This document shows positions 25,900 to 35,119 of a stretch of DNA of 64,000 nucleotides, piece by piece (positions within the stretch are counted from its first letter, which is position 1; each line of letters opens with the position of its first letter). The notes under the pieces were generated by a model, which saw nothing but the letters and a program-made list of their open reading frames with translations, searched no databases and was not told the DNA's origin. Origin of the DNA: Phaeocystidibacter sp965659415 (GTDB lineage Bacteria; Bacteroidota; Bacteroidia; Flavobacteriales; Schleiferiaceae); contig CBFHVA010000001.1 in the NCBI GenBank assembly GCA_965659415.1, forward strand, positions 232,587 to 296,586, read 5' to 3'. Made by a program: the position numbers and the translations under genes.

Positions 25900-26217
25900 C
25901 TATTCTTCGTTTTCTTTAAGCCACTCCTGGGCTTCCGCAAAACTTTCCACCATGGCACATTCCTCTGAAAAGATGAAGTTATGCGCAGGGCGAATGATGA
26001 ACACCATCGGATGTCCGTTTTCGAACCACTCTTCCTGAACAGCTTCGAGTTCCTCAGGGGCTTCAATTACCTCAGGGGTGGTTAAGTTAATAAAACACGC
26101 TTGGGGCTTTTGCTTTGAGAGTAAACGCTGCAGTTGATCGACATCGGCAGCTCCAAACTCGTCGCCTCCAAATCGGAATACGAGCACGGAATCTTTGATT
26201 TCGAATTTAAAAGACAT
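25900..26217 (-). CDS. Small STAS-like conserved protein
   Basis: The 105-residue soluble, acidic protein has alternating strands and helices (SVLVFRFGG ... ACFINLTTPEVIEAP ... HPMVFIIRP) consistent with a STAS-like fold, though I cannot prove the family. Relatives in Flavobacteriales are often mislabelled ribonuclease Z because they sit beside rnz; no metallo-hydrolase residues are present. It starts 5 bp after the pyrB stop, so it belongs to the pyrR-pyrB transcript. Function unknown. Confidence 0.6.
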   Translation of the reverse strand: MSFKFEIKDSVLVFRFGGDEFGAADVDQLQRLLSKQKPQACFINLTTPEVIEAPEELEAVQEEWFENGHPMVFIIRPAHNFIFSEECAMVESFAEAQEWLKENEE

Positions 26218-26222
26218 GATTG

Positions 26223-27173
26223 CTATTGGGAATTATCACTTTTCAGATCGAGACCTTTGTTGGCAAGAAGGTAGAGCACCGCCATGCGAATAGCCACTCC
26301 ATTTTCCACTTGTTGAAGAATGAGTGCCTGCTCTGAATCCGCCACTTCTGAGGTAATTTCAACACCTCTATTAATGGGACCAGGGTGCAATAAGGTGATC
26401 GCTTGATCTAGTCTTCTCAAGCGATCCATGTTTACTCCATACTGAAGTGTGTATTCTCGTATACTCGGGAAATACTTGATATCCATTCGCTCGTGTTGAA
26501 CGCGCAGCATGTTAGCTACATCGCACCATTCCAGCGCTCTATCCAGATCGTTCTCAACCTTCACTCCAAGGGTGTGAATGTACTTGGGAATAAGCGTAGC
26601 AGGGCCACATACCATCACTTCTGCACCTAGCTTCTGCAAACAAAAGATATTCGATAGCGCAACGCGAGAATGGAGAATATCTCCAACGATAACTACTTTT
26701 TTCCCAGCTACATCACCAAGGCGTTCTCTGATGGAATAAGCGTCGAGCAAGGCTTGGGTAGGGTGCTCATGGGTTCCATCACCTGCATTCACAATAGACG
26801 CATCAATGTGCTTACTCAGGAATTGAGCTGCTCCAGGGTGCGGGTGGCGCATTACCACCATATCCACTTTCATGGACAGAATGTTATTCACGGTGTCGAT
26901 AAGCGTTTCTCCCTTCGACACTGAAGAAGAGGATGCAGAAAAGTTCACCACATCAGCAGATAGTCGCTTTTCGGCAAGTTCAAAACTCAAACGCGTGCGC
27001 GTGCTATTCTCAAAAAACAGATTGGCAATGGTGATATCTCTCAGCGAGGGAACCTTTTTAATAGGTCGGTTAATCACCTCCTTAAACTGGTCGGCAGTTT
27101 CAAAGATGAGTTGGATATCCTCTGCCGTTACATCCTTGATTCCTAGTAAGTGATTGACACTTAGTTTACTCAT
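26223..27173 (-). CDS. pyrB: Aspartate carbamoyltransferase catalytic subunit
   Basis: The 316-residue enzyme makes carbamoyl-aspartate from carbamoyl phosphate and aspartate in pyrimidine synthesis. The carbamoyl phosphate loop FENSTRTRLSFE, the SSSVSKGE loop, HPTQALLD and HPGPINRGVE are all present. ATG at 27173 gives the standard N-terminus MSKLSVNHLLGIK and overlaps pyrR by 8 bp. No pyrI regulatory subunit is in the window; the class with PyrR upstream usually works without it. Transcript: pyrR, pyrB, the STAS-like gene. Confidence 0.95.
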   Translation of the reverse strand: MSKLSVNHLLGIKDVTAEDIQLIFETADQFKEVINRPIKKVPSLRDITIANLFFENSTRTRLSFELAEKRLSADVVNFSASSSSVSKGETLIDTVNNILSMKVDMVVMRHPHPGAAQFLSKHIDASIVNAGDGTHEHPTQALLDAYSIRERLGDVAGKKVVIVGDILHSRVALSNIFCLQKLGAEVMVCGPATLIPKYIHTLGVKVENDLDRALEWCDVANMLRVQHERMDIKYFPSIREYTLQYGVNMDRLRRLDQAITLLHPGPINRGVEITSEVADSEQALILQQVENGVAIRMAVLYLLANKGLDLKSDNSQ

Positions 27174-27717
27174 CTCCAGCTGTTTGAATAATTGAGACTT
27201 TACTCTCCCCTCCTTCATCATCCCAATCTACACGGACTCTTTCCGAGGCTATGCTGTCTACTTGACGTCCCACATAGTCTGGTTGAATGGGTAACTCACG
27301 ACTAAAACGTCGATCGATTAACACCATTAGCTCTATTTCCAGAGGTCGACCAAAAGATAAAATGGCGTCTAGGGCAGCACGAATGGATCTCCCGGTGAAA
27401 AGCACATCATCAATGAATACCACGCTTTTGCCTTCTACTAAAAAGTCGATTTGGGTCTGATTGGCTTGAAGTGGCGTATCTCTTCTACGAAAATCGTCAC
27501 GGTAAAAAGTGGTGTCGAGCAATCCTATCTCGATACCTCGAATGTCATATTCACTTTTTAGAATCTGCTGTAATCGATGAAGAAGTGGAATTCCTCTAGG
27601 CTGCAGGCCGATTAGTACTGTATTGTTGAAATCAGCGTGATTTTCAACGAGCTGACATGCCAGTCTATGGAGAATGACATTGATTTCTTGTGGACCGATC
27701 AGCGTTTTAGTAATCAT
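27166..27717 (-). CDS. pyrR: Bifunctional PyrR: pyr operon regulator/uracil phosphoribosyltransferase
   Basis: The 183-residue protein has the PRPP-binding motif VVFIDDVLFTGRSIRAAL and the family segments LIGLQPRGIPLLHRL and LIDRRFSRELPI. In Gram-positive bacteria PyrR binds pyr mRNA; in Bacteroidota this role is assumed and not shown. It can also convert uracil to UMP. ATG at 27717 (MITKTLIGPQEI) was chosen over one eight codons upstream. It overlaps the pyrB start by 8 bp and heads the operon. I could not pick out an attenuator in the upstream 200 bp. Confidence 0.9.
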   Translation of the reverse strand: MITKTLIGPQEINVILHRLACQLVENHADFNNTVLIGLQPRGIPLLHRLQQILKSEYDIRGIEIGLLDTTFYRDDFRRRDTPLQANQTQIDFLVEGKSVVFIDDVLFTGRSIRAALDAILSFGRPLEIELMVLIDRRFSRELPIQPDYVGRQVDSIASERVRVDWDDEGGESKVSIIQTAGDE

Positions 27718-27891
27718 AATTCCGGCGACGAAGATAGGCATTCTCTTTTCATCTAATCACGAATCACGGTGACCAATTAAAGTAAACTTAACCGCTATTA
27801 GGAGCGTGCGTTTCAACCTCACTTCCGCGGCTCCATGTACAATGGTGAGCAGAAATAGTACAAGATATTTCCAATTATGTAGCATTAACAG

Positions 27892-27899
27892 TATTTTTG
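27892..27899 (+). promoter_or_regulatory. -7 promoter element for the acidic lipoprotein gene
   Basis: TATTTTTG matches TAnnTTTG and lies 29 bp before the ATG at 27929. No TTG is present at the -33 position, so the assignment rests on the -7 box alone. Confidence 0.4.
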
Positions 27900-27928
27900 A
27901 ACGAGATGAACTCTTAATCTTTTCAACA

Positions 27929-28243
27929 ATGAAAAAACAATGGTTGGCAATTTTTGCCATTGCAGGTATGCTTGTAGCATGTAATAACGGCGGTTCGGAA
28001 GAACCTTCAAACGATGCAGGACAAGAAGTTATGGATGAATCAGCTCAGATGGATGCTGATCACGCTGATCACGCCGACGATGCAGCTTCAGACATGGCTG
28101 AAGAAGTAGAAGATGTAGTTGAAGAAGCAGTTGACGAGGCTGCTGCTGAAGCTGAAGCAGCTAACGATGAGGCTATGGACGCTATGGAAAGCTCAATGGA
28201 ATCCGGAGAGGTTGATAAAAGCGGCACTGCTTCACGCAGATAA
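27929..28243 (+). CDS. Small acidic lipoprotein
   Basis: The 104-residue protein starts MKKQWLAIFAIAGMLVAC, a lipoprotein signal with Cys18. The mature part is almost entirely Glu, Asp, Ala, Met and Ser with repeated short helical blocks (HADHADDAASDMAEEVEDVVEEAVDE is the centre, in part HADHADD twice). It is expected to be a disordered or helical surface lipoprotein. No conserved fold is recognised. A strong terminator follows at 28266. An upstream in-frame ATG at 27806 would add 41 residues without a signal peptide and is rejected. Confidence 0.7.
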   Translation: MKKQWLAIFAIAGMLVACNNGGSEEPSNDAGQEVMDESAQMDADHADHADDAASDMAEEVEDVVEEAVDEAAAEAEAANDEAMDAMESSMESGEVDKSGTASRR

Positions 28244-28265
28244 TCCAAACTTTTCTCATAAAGTT

Positions 28266-28292
28266 AAATCGCCTTTCGGGGCGATTTTTTTA
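28266..28292 (+). terminator. Intrinsic terminator after the acidic lipoprotein gene
   Basis: An 8-bp perfect stem (AAATCGCC at 28266-28273 with GGCGATTT at 28280-28287), a six-base loop and a run of T's. It lies 22 bp after the stop codon. Confidence 0.85.
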
Positions 28293-28338
28293 TGTCGATT
28301 TTTATGCTTCTTCGTTATCTTTACGAAAATCTTCACCC

Positions 28339-28890
28339 ATGAAGCCCACCATTCTTTCATTCTTATGCACATTTATTTTCAGTTCCGCATTTGGACAGGG
28401 ATTAAATTATTCGCCAGCCAGGCAAATGCTACGATTAGATGTGGGAATGACCATATTCAGCGATATTAACAACAATATTGGAGGATATGCAGCCGCGGCA
28501 TATGAATATGCATTTATGGAGCACTTTGGTGCGGAGGCTTATTTAAACACCTCCATTTACCATCCGGGAGAATATGTGGGAAGCCATGCTTCGAGAGTGG
28601 GAATTGGCATCAATGCGATTGGACGACTTTGGGGCATTAAGAATGCCTATGACGTGAAGGTCATTGCTGGGGCGAGATATGGCTCACACTTCTTCACACG
28701 CCTTGAGTCTTCCAATGGTCAGATTATAGCCTCCGATGGTGATATCCGTTCAGGTATCCACCCCGTGTTTGGGGTGGGTTACGAGCAACGCCTTCACGAC
28801 TGGGTGCTCTCCGCTGATATAAGAGCCTCTTTTGAAAGCGATATCAAGACCTTCACAAGTCTCTCCTTAGGTATCGGATATCGATTTTAG
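28339..28890 (+). CDS. Outer-membrane beta-barrel protein (OmpX/YadA-opacity-like)
   Basis: The 183-residue protein has a signal peptide (ILSFLCTFIFSSAFGQ) and alternating amphipathic strands, with glycine- and tyrosine-rich stretches (IGGYAAAAYEYAFMEHFGAEAYLN) and an aromatic C-terminal end (GIGYRF) expected for BamA recognition. It belongs to the large uncharacterised class of small Bacteroidota barrels. A TATCTTTA box at about 28315 could be its promoter. It is not in an operon with the following PAS gene, which starts 59 bp downstream with its own start context. Confidence 0.7.
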   Translation: MKPTILSFLCTFIFSSAFGQGLNYSPARQMLRLDVGMTIFSDINNNIGGYAAAAYEYAFMEHFGAEAYLNTSIYHPGEYVGSHASRVGIGINAIGRLWGIKNAYDVKVIAGARYGSHFFTRLESSNGQIIASDGDIRSGIHPVFGVGYEQRLHDWVLSADIRASFESDIKTFTSLSLGIGYRF

Positions 28891-28949
28891 GTGGTTAGGC
28901 CTATCTATTTTCTCCTTATCCTACTCATCAAACCTATCCTATTGTCGCA

Positions 28950-31547
28950 ATGAAGCCAGCTCTCAAAACTGCTTTGATTGTATTCTTTGTTGGTTCCGCT
29001 TGGATCTGGCTGAGAGATTCGTGGTTGTACTCAGCATCCGACGAACCGTTCAATTAGCTTGGATGCATTAAGGGGACCATCTTTGTGGCCGCTACCAGTC
29101 TCCTCGTTTACTTTCTGACCAATCGCTTTCAAGCGAACCTGAGTACTTCGGAACGATTCATGCGGAAAATGTATGCCGCCAATCTAGAGGCGCTGCTGAT
29201 TTGCGATGGCCGTGACTTACAGATCATCGATGCGAATCCAAAGCTGCTCGAACTTTATGGATATGAGCACAACGAAATTCTAAAGCTCAGTCTAAACGAT
29301 TTACGCTTAGAGAAGAGCGATTCAGTGCAAAACAATATCGAACAGCACAAAACGGCCCGAGGTCAAGAGCTCTTTATGGAATTGCGCGTGCAATCGGCCG
29401 AATTCAATGGTAGAACTAAGCTGATTATATCTATTAAAAACGTTACCGAGCAGTTTGAGCTCCAACACGCTCAATTGAACAGAGGTTTCTTAATGAGCAA
29501 AAAATCCATATGTCAGGAACTCTACTTGATTCGAATGGCACAGTCGGGTGAAATTGCGTACTCGAATGCACCTGCTCAAAAGTACTTGGTGTGGCAAGAG
29601 AAGGAAGTACATCGCTTTCACGACCTTTTTTGCGATAACGAATTAGAGCGCTTCCAAGAACTGTTGCCTTCAATCATTGACTCGAAAGACTCCTTCTACC
29701 CCGTCGTCATCAAAATGAAGAACCATGGCCCAGAATCCATTCCTATGCTTTGGGAATTCAAGGCCGTCTCCAATTCAAGTGGTAATCAAATTCAGCCGCT
29801 AGGGCGACATTTAGGCGATTTTGAGAAAGTTGAAGCGCACAGCAATCAAGGATCAGCCCAGCTCAATATTCTTCTTGAAACAATTCAAGATGGATTCTTT
29901 ATTCTCAACAAAGAATTGAATATCGCACTTGCCAATTCTGCATTCCTAAGACTTGCAGGTAAAAGTGCCGAAGAGGTGATTCACAAACCCATTTCAGAGG
30001 TTATTCAGCGATGGGAAAACACGAGGTCTTCCATTGAGATTCCAGAGGCCATAGTCAATCAGTCGTCGATCAATTATGAAACCTACAATCCCTTGTTTGA
30101 TAAGTGGTTTAATATCTATGACTCACCTTTCGAAGATGGAATGGCCATATTCTATCGCGATGTAAGCCAGGAGAAAGAACACGAGCTTAAACTTGCACGA
30201 AATGAGGCGAACCTTCAAAGCCTTATCAACAATACGCGTAATTACATCTGGTCGTTAAACGACAAGTTTGAGTTACTCACCATTAATTCCGCTACTTCAG
30301 AGATGGCTGCAGCATTAGGGGCCGAGAATATGACCCCGGGTGTAAACGCAATTGAAGCCTACTCCGATCCTGCAATCTCGTCCATTTTTTTAGATCACTA
30401 TTCCCGAGTTCTGCGCGGGGAACACATTTCTAAGATCTTCTAATTGGAAGAGATCAATCCAGATGTGAAACGTATTGTAGAGGTAATTGCCTCTCCTATT
30501 CGCGATGAGGACAACACAATTCTCGGAATTGGTTGCTATGGCCGAGACATCACCGAGAAGGAGAAAAGTCAGCAGGAGCTCCGCGTTGCTGTTGAACGAC
30601 ACAAACTGTTGAATGAAGTTACCAAGGATGTGATATGGGATTACGAGGTAGCCACGGATGAAGTCAAATGGTCCAGTAACCTTCAAACCGCATTCGGACA
30701 TCAAGAGAGCTGTACACCACTGGATTGGTGGATTTGCATCGTGCATCCTGAAGATCGCGAACTCGCCGTCAACTCCTTTAAGCAGGCCGTGAAGGAACCA
30801 GAAAGAAGTTGGATGAGCAAGTATCGACTAATGCATTCGGATGGGCATTACACATGGGTAATCGATCGTGGAGTAGGCTTGCTAGGCGCAGATGGCAAAC
30901 CGGAACGCTATATTGGATTGATTCAAGATTTACAGGACACGGTTGACGCCCAAGAAGAACTCGAGAAGCTTTCTTTGGCCGCCAGAGAATCATCTCCCGG
31001 AATTCTGACCACCACTCCAGATGGAATCATCGAATGGGCAAATCCTGCATTTACAAAGATGACTGGATATGATTTGAAGGAGTTATTAGGTAATAAACCA
31101 GGCCACCTGCTCCAGGGAAAAAGATCCGATCTCGATACAGTAAAGAGAATAGGAGAAGCCATAACGAAGCACGAACCCATTCAAGTTGAATTGGTGAACT
31201 ACAGGAAAGACGGCACTCCTTACTGGGTGAATATGGCCATCAATCCGATTTTTGAAGACGGTCGATTGAAACGGTTCATTGCTGCAGCTTCAGACGTGAC
31301 GAAAGAACGCCGGATGAATGAACGCATAACACTCCAAAACGCGAGGCTAAAGAAAATTGCCTTTATCCTTTCCCATGATTTGCGCAGACCTGTGAGTTAC
31401 ATTCTTGGTTTACTACAGCTGTACGACAAAAATAATCCAGCTAAAGAGTCGAATAATGACATTATTAGTTACCTAGACAAGGCCACTAAGGAGCTTGATG
31501 ACATGATGTATGAGATTATTCAAGAGTCGGCGAAAATCGAAGACTAG
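28950..31547 (+). pseudogene. Multi-PAS membrane sensor protein with HisKA-like end, interrupted by two in-frame stops
   Basis: One continuous reading frame of 866 codons runs from ATG 28950 to the TAG ending at 31547, with two internal stops: TAG at 29055-29057 and TAA at 30441-30443. The 35 residues before the first stop (a hydrophobic start with WIWLRDSWLY) and the residues after it (IKGTIFVAATSLLVYFL) together match the N-terminal membrane module of Bacteroidota PAS kinases. The second stop cuts a PAS domain between HISKIF and LEEINPDV. About five PAS-type domains follow each other; one is LOV-like (GNKPGHLLQG) but lacks the flavin cysteine. The end carries a HisKA-like box (SHDLRRPVSYILGLL) without an ATPase domain, which is common in this family. 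Probably decayed; a sequencing cause is less likely because two separate sites are hit. Confidence 0.75.
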
Positions 31548-31631
31548 CGCAAAGGGATAGATAAACCCATTTAACACATCATTGACATAACTTTCACGTT
31601 TTCAGTCGAAAAGTTTCCTTAAAATCGAGGT

Positions 31632-31928
31632 ATGCTACGCTATCAAAAATCGATTCACATCTTATTACTCGCCCTATTCGGAGTGGGTATTGGTAGCATC
31701 AGTTACTACGAAACCATGGTTCATTGCACGGCACAGAAGTGTGAAGAAGTCGACCCCATCAAGCCAGTCAACCATTGGGTTCCGGAGCAAATTGATTTTG
31801 ATGAACAAGTTTCTTCAACCTCCAAGCCTGTCGATGTTCTCATTCCTGAGGACCAGCTTCCCGAATGTTCACCGATCGTTCTTGAGATAAAGTTAGAGAT
31901 GGCCTCTTTTGCTAGTATTTGGGTGTGA
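31632..31928 (+). CDS. Hypothetical small secreted or membrane-anchored protein
   Basis: The 98-residue protein has one N-terminal hydrophobic segment (HILLLALFGVGIGSIS) that could be a signal anchor or signal peptide, then a Cys-containing polar domain (HCTAQKCEEVDPIKPV ... QLPECSPIV). Three cysteines in the mature part might bind metal or form disulfides. No family recognised. It lies between the broken PAS gene and the DUF3347 gene, with its own start region. Confidence 0.5.
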   Translation: MLRYQKSIHILLLALFGVGIGSISYYETMVHCTAQKCEEVDPIKPVNHWVPEQIDFDEQVSSTSKPVDVLIPEDQLPECSPIVLEIKLEMASFASIWV

Positions 31929-31969
31929 ATCTACTAGAAGGTGATTACTTTTAAGGCAAATTTGAAAAT

Positions 31970-32491
31970 ATGCGTTTAGTCTTACCCGCCCTTTTCTTGG
32001 CATTCTTCATCAGTTCTTGTTCAGGAGAATCGAACCGTGCTGATTCATCAACCGAAACCGCAGATCAAGCGGAAACTACACCCGTTGAGGATGATCATTA
32101 CACCTCCGCAGCTGTTGATGCCTACTTGCAACTCAAAGAGGCGATGGTAGAGTCCAACCTAGATGCAGGAAAAACAGCAGCCGGCTCCTTTCAAAATGAA
32201 CTCGCTAGCCTTCCTGAATCGGATACCCTAGTCAGTGTAATGCAACTGGCAATAGACTCGCTAAGTGTGGCAGGAGATTTGGAACAGCAAAGAGCTGCAT
32301 TCCGAATACTCTCTGATAATTTTTACATCTACCTTAAGAAATCTGGCAATGGCAGAGTGCTCTATCGCCAATATTGCCCAATGGCGTTCCAAAACGATGG
32401 AGCTTATTGGTTGTCGGATCAATCAGAAATAGCAAATCCGTACATGCCTGAGACCATGTTGAAGTGTGGGCGTGTATCTGAAGAACTATAA
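31970..32491 (+). CDS. DUF3347 family lipoprotein
   Basis: The 173-residue protein has a lipoprotein signal (FLAFFISSC) with Cys17, a Thr/Glu-rich linker and a DUF3347 domain ending YRQYCPMAFQNDGAYWL ... IANPYMPETMLKCG. The conserved YCPM and the terminal Cys-Gly with His/Met residues fit metal-binding; DUF3347 occurs in copper/heavy-metal efflux contexts, which is the family-based link here. The following thioredoxin-fold gene starts 10 bp after its stop, so the two are probably cotranscribed. Confidence 0.8.
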   Translation: MRLVLPALFLAFFISSCSGESNRADSSTETADQAETTPVEDDHYTSAAVDAYLQLKEAMVESNLDAGKTAAGSFQNELASLPESDTLVSVMQLAIDSLSVAGDLEQQRAAFRILSDNFYIYLKKSGNGRVLYRQYCPMAFQNDGAYWLSDQSEIANPYMPETMLKCGRVSEEL

Positions 32492-32501
32492 ATTAGCGAA
32501 C

Positions 32502-33632
32502 ATGAAAAAACTAATATTAGCATTGCTGCTCCTGCCTCTTGCAGGAATTGCACAAGAAGTAGCGTTCACAGACGATTGGGAGAGTGCGCTTGCGAAGGCA
32601 CAAGCAGAAAACAAACCCCTCCTGATCGATTTCTACACTGATTGGTGCGGATGGTGTAAGGTTCAAGATACGGCTACATGGGGCGACCCAACTGTAGCGA
32701 ACTTTGTAAATGAACGTATGGTTGCTGTGAAGTTAGATGCTGAAGGTGAAGGAGGTTACGTAGCCATCCGCTTCAGACCAACAGCCTATCCAACTGTCAT
32801 TCTATTCGACCCGAATAGCGAAACGCCTAGAATGGTTAGATACGAAGGATATAATGCAGATAATGAAGCTTATTTGCAGCAAATGCAACGGGATTTAGAG
32901 AATGGCTGGAACAATCTCGCTTATAATCCACTTTCGGAAGCTCCTGAATTTCCTGACTTCATAAAAGCCGCTTACAGCAAAGAACGCCCTGCTCGTTTGA
33001 GTTCTGATGAGCTGAATGAGTGGTTTGCCGAGCATGGAAACATGACGGATGAAGCTGCCTGGGCCGTGGTTCAGCGTTACTACAGAGCCATGGATGAAGC
33101 CCTACTCAATCAGGCCATTTCAAAAATGGAACACTACAGCACTACATACGGACCTGGAGCAGCGAACAGCTTTGGACAAGGTGTGCTCACCACTAAAATT
33201 CGCTCCGCGGAAACAGAGGAAGATTTGAACAAAGCCATTGCATGGGCTGAGGGTGTACTTGATGCATCTGGAACCAACACGGACTTTTACCGCGTATACT
33301 GGTACGGCGAAAAACAGATGTGGGGAGACTATATCCAGGCCCTCGAGCGCTTGGCCTCACAAGGAAAAGTGGATGCGAACTACTTGAACGGTAGGCTCTG
33401 GGTACTCGTTGAAAAGGAGTGTGAAGATAAGGAGAGCTGTGAGACAGCCGCTGAAATGATGGCCGCTTACGTGGCTTCTGATGACGCTGACCCCAACTTC
33501 GTTGATACCTTCGCATGGCTTCTCTACAAGGCGGGTAAAACGGATGAGGCAGCCGAGCAAGCCAGAAGAGCAATTGCCCTAGCTGGCGAAATGGAAAGTT
33601 CACAAGAACTTTTGGATCTGATTGAATCCTAA
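32502..33632 (+). CDS. Secreted thioredoxin-fold protein (CGWC) with helical-repeat C-terminus
   Basis: The 376-residue protein has a signal peptide (LILALLLLPLAGIAQ), a thioredoxin domain with the redox motif DWCGWCK (Cys49, Cys52) and the cis-proline segment FRPTAYPTVIL, then about 220 residues of helical, TPR-like repeats (LLYKAGKTDEAAEQARRAIAL near the end). It would act in the periplasm as a disulfide reductase or chaperone-like protein. ATG at 32502 gives the signal peptide; an earlier ATG at 32466 overlaps the DUF3347 gene and is rejected. Confidence 0.82.
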   Translation: MKKLILALLLLPLAGIAQEVAFTDDWESALAKAQAENKPLLIDFYTDWCGWCKVQDTATWGDPTVANFVNERMVAVKLDAEGEGGYVAIRFRPTAYPTVILFDPNSETPRMVRYEGYNADNEAYLQQMQRDLENGWNNLAYNPLSEAPEFPDFIKAAYSKERPARLSSDELNEWFAEHGNMTDEAAWAVVQRYYRAMDEALLNQAISKMEHYSTTYGPGAANSFGQGVLTTKIRSAETEEDLNKAIAWAEGVLDASGTNTDFYRVYWYGEKQMWGDYIQALERLASQGKVDANYLNGRLWVLVEKECEDKESCETAAEMMAAYVASDDADPNFVDTFAWLLYKAGKTDEAAEQARRAIALAGEMESSQELLDLIES

Positions 33633-33665
33633 AAGAATATCTAGTTTACAGGCTTAAACTAACTA

Positions 33666-33706
33666 AAAGGCCAGCTGCTCAAGAGAACAGCTGGCCTTTG
33701 TCTTTT
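33666..33706. terminator. Bidirectional intrinsic terminator
   Basis: A perfect 12-bp stem (AAAGGCCAGCTG at 33666-33677, CAGCTGGCCTTT at 33688-33699) with a 10-base loop lies between the convergent thioredoxin-fold and mpl genes. A T-rich tail follows on the plus strand (TTTGTCTTTTTT) and a shorter one on the minus strand. Confidence 0.85.
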
Positions 33707-33717
33707 TTACACTCAAT

Positions 33718-35079
33718 TTATGCCTTTACCAGTCTAACTGCCCAGTCCTTAAGGTTCTCTCCATCAAAATTTCCGGATGTCATAATCAGATAAACAGTCT
33801 TCTCACCTTTTTCTGAAATCAACGTATCCAATACGCTTTCAGAATGTGTAACCACGCGTAAATCTGATCTCCCAAAGGCTTGGGCCACTGTATCCTCCCC
33901 CAATTCAGGAAGCTTCTTGTGGGCAACTGCCTTAGGGTTAAAATACACTATAGCCTCGGCAGCTGAATCCAATGTACCTGCGTATCCTGGCAAAAAATCA
34001 GGATTTAAGCTGGAGAAAGTATGGAGTTCCAAACACGCTACCACCTTGGCTTCGGGATAAGTATCTACGGTTGCCTGAACAGTAGCCTTCACTTTACTCG
34101 GTGCATGGGCAAAATCCTTAAACACGGAGGTGTCAGCCGATTTCTCGAGCATCTCTAACCTCTGACTTGCTCCTGTAAATGAAGATATAGCCTCATAAAA
34201 TTCGTCCTCCTGTATTCCCATTTCCAAACAAATCCAACGAGCGCCCTCCAAATTGGAAAGGTTGTGTTTGCCAAATATTTGTAATGGAACATCTCCGAAG
34301 TGGGTTTCGAGAATGCACACTCCATCTTCCACTCGGTACGACGGGGTCTGATATGCGAATTTCTTTATCTCCGTACTGTCGTTCTCTACCAACTTTTTCA
34401 CTTCAGGATCATCAGCATTATACACTAAGGCCCCACCCTTCTCCATCTGGGTTAGGAATATCCTGAACTGATCCAAGTAATCTTCATAAGTAGGAAATAC
34501 GTTGATGTGATCCCACGCAATCCCACTTAACAGCGCAATGTTTGGTTTGTATAGGTGAAACTTTGGTCTACGGTCAATCGGTGAGCTGAGGTACTCATCC
34601 CCTTCAAGGACGGCAAAATCCGTGTCTTCTTCGAGAGAAACCATCGTTTCAAAGCCTTCCAACTGAGCACCCACCATATAATCTTCATGACGACCATGGT
34701 AGTGCAACACGTGCAGGATCATACTCGTGATGGTCGTTTTTCCATGGCTACCCGCAATTACCACGCGGGTCTTATCCTTGGTCCGCTCATATAAATACTC
34801 CGGATAACTATAAATCGACAAGCCTAGTTCTTTGGCCTTGAGCAGTTCTGGATTATCCTCTCGGGCATGCATACCCAATATAATCGCATCTAAGTCAGTC
34901 GTGATGCGGCTTGATTCCCACCCCATTTGAGCTGGCAATAATCCATGTTTGGCCAGTCGCGAACGAGATGGTTCAAAGATTTCGTCGTCAGAGCCGGTTA
35001 CCTGATCACCTCCTAAGTGCAAGGCAATAGCCAAGTTATGCATGGCACTGCCGCCAATGGCTATGAAATGTATACGCAT
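33718..35079 (-). CDS. mpl: UDP-MurNAc-tripeptide ligase (Mpl-type Mur ligase)
   Basis: The 453-residue ATP-dependent amide ligase has the glycine-rich N-terminus IHFIAIGGSAMHNLA, the P-loop GSHGKTT (110-116), the middle-domain FAVLEGDEYLS and C-terminal DFAHAPSKVKAT, where MurC has DYAHHP-type residues. Mpl reattaches recycled murein tripeptide (or related peptides) to UDP-MurNAc during cell-wall recycling. It is distinguished from MurC by the HNLAIALH and DEIFEPS start. ATG at 35079 (MRIHFIAIGG) is the family start; a longer frame adds 26 residues. The cytochrome gene ends 41 bp upstream. Confidence 0.87.
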   Translation of the reverse strand: MRIHFIAIGGSAMHNLAIALHLGGDQVTGSDDEIFEPSRSRLAKHGLLPAQMGWESSRITTDLDAIILGMHAREDNPELLKAKELGLSIYSYPEYLYERTKDKTRVVIAGSHGKTTITSMILHVLHYHGRHEDYMVGAQLEGFETMVSLEEDTDFAVLEGDEYLSSPIDRRPKFHLYKPNIALLSGIAWDHINVFPTYEDYLDQFRIFLTQMEKGGALVYNADDPEVKKLVENDSTEIKKFAYQTPSYRVEDGVCILETHFGDVPLQIFGKHNLSNLEGARWICLEMGIQEDEFYEAISSFTGASQRLEMLEKSADTSVFKDFAHAPSKVKATVQATVDTYPEAKVVACLELHTFSSLNPDFLPGYAGTLDSAAEAIVYFNPKAVAHKKLPELGEDTVAQAFGRSDLRVVTHSESVLDTLISEKGEKTVYLIMTSGNFDGENLKDWAVRLVKA

Positions 35080-35119
35080 GTTGGTTTTATTAGCTATAGA
35101 CGAAGATACGGGCCACAAA

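Noticed and set aside
26670..26924. Antisense ORFs over pyrB and other genes
   Set aside because: Long open frames opposite and out of phase with strongly supported genes occur throughout the window and show no start context or conserved motifs.
27742..27928. PyrR-type attenuator upstream of pyrR
   Set aside because: I could not identify a convincing anti-terminator/terminator pair in the 200 bp upstream of the pyrR ATG on the minus strand.
28950..31547. Stop-codon reassignment or programmed read-through at TAG and TAA in the PAS gene
   Set aside because: TAG and TAA end many ordinary genes in the window (for example the amidase at 373-375 with TAG and the transketolase N-subunit with TAA), so a general code change is excluded, and no selenocysteine or pyrrolysine context is seen.
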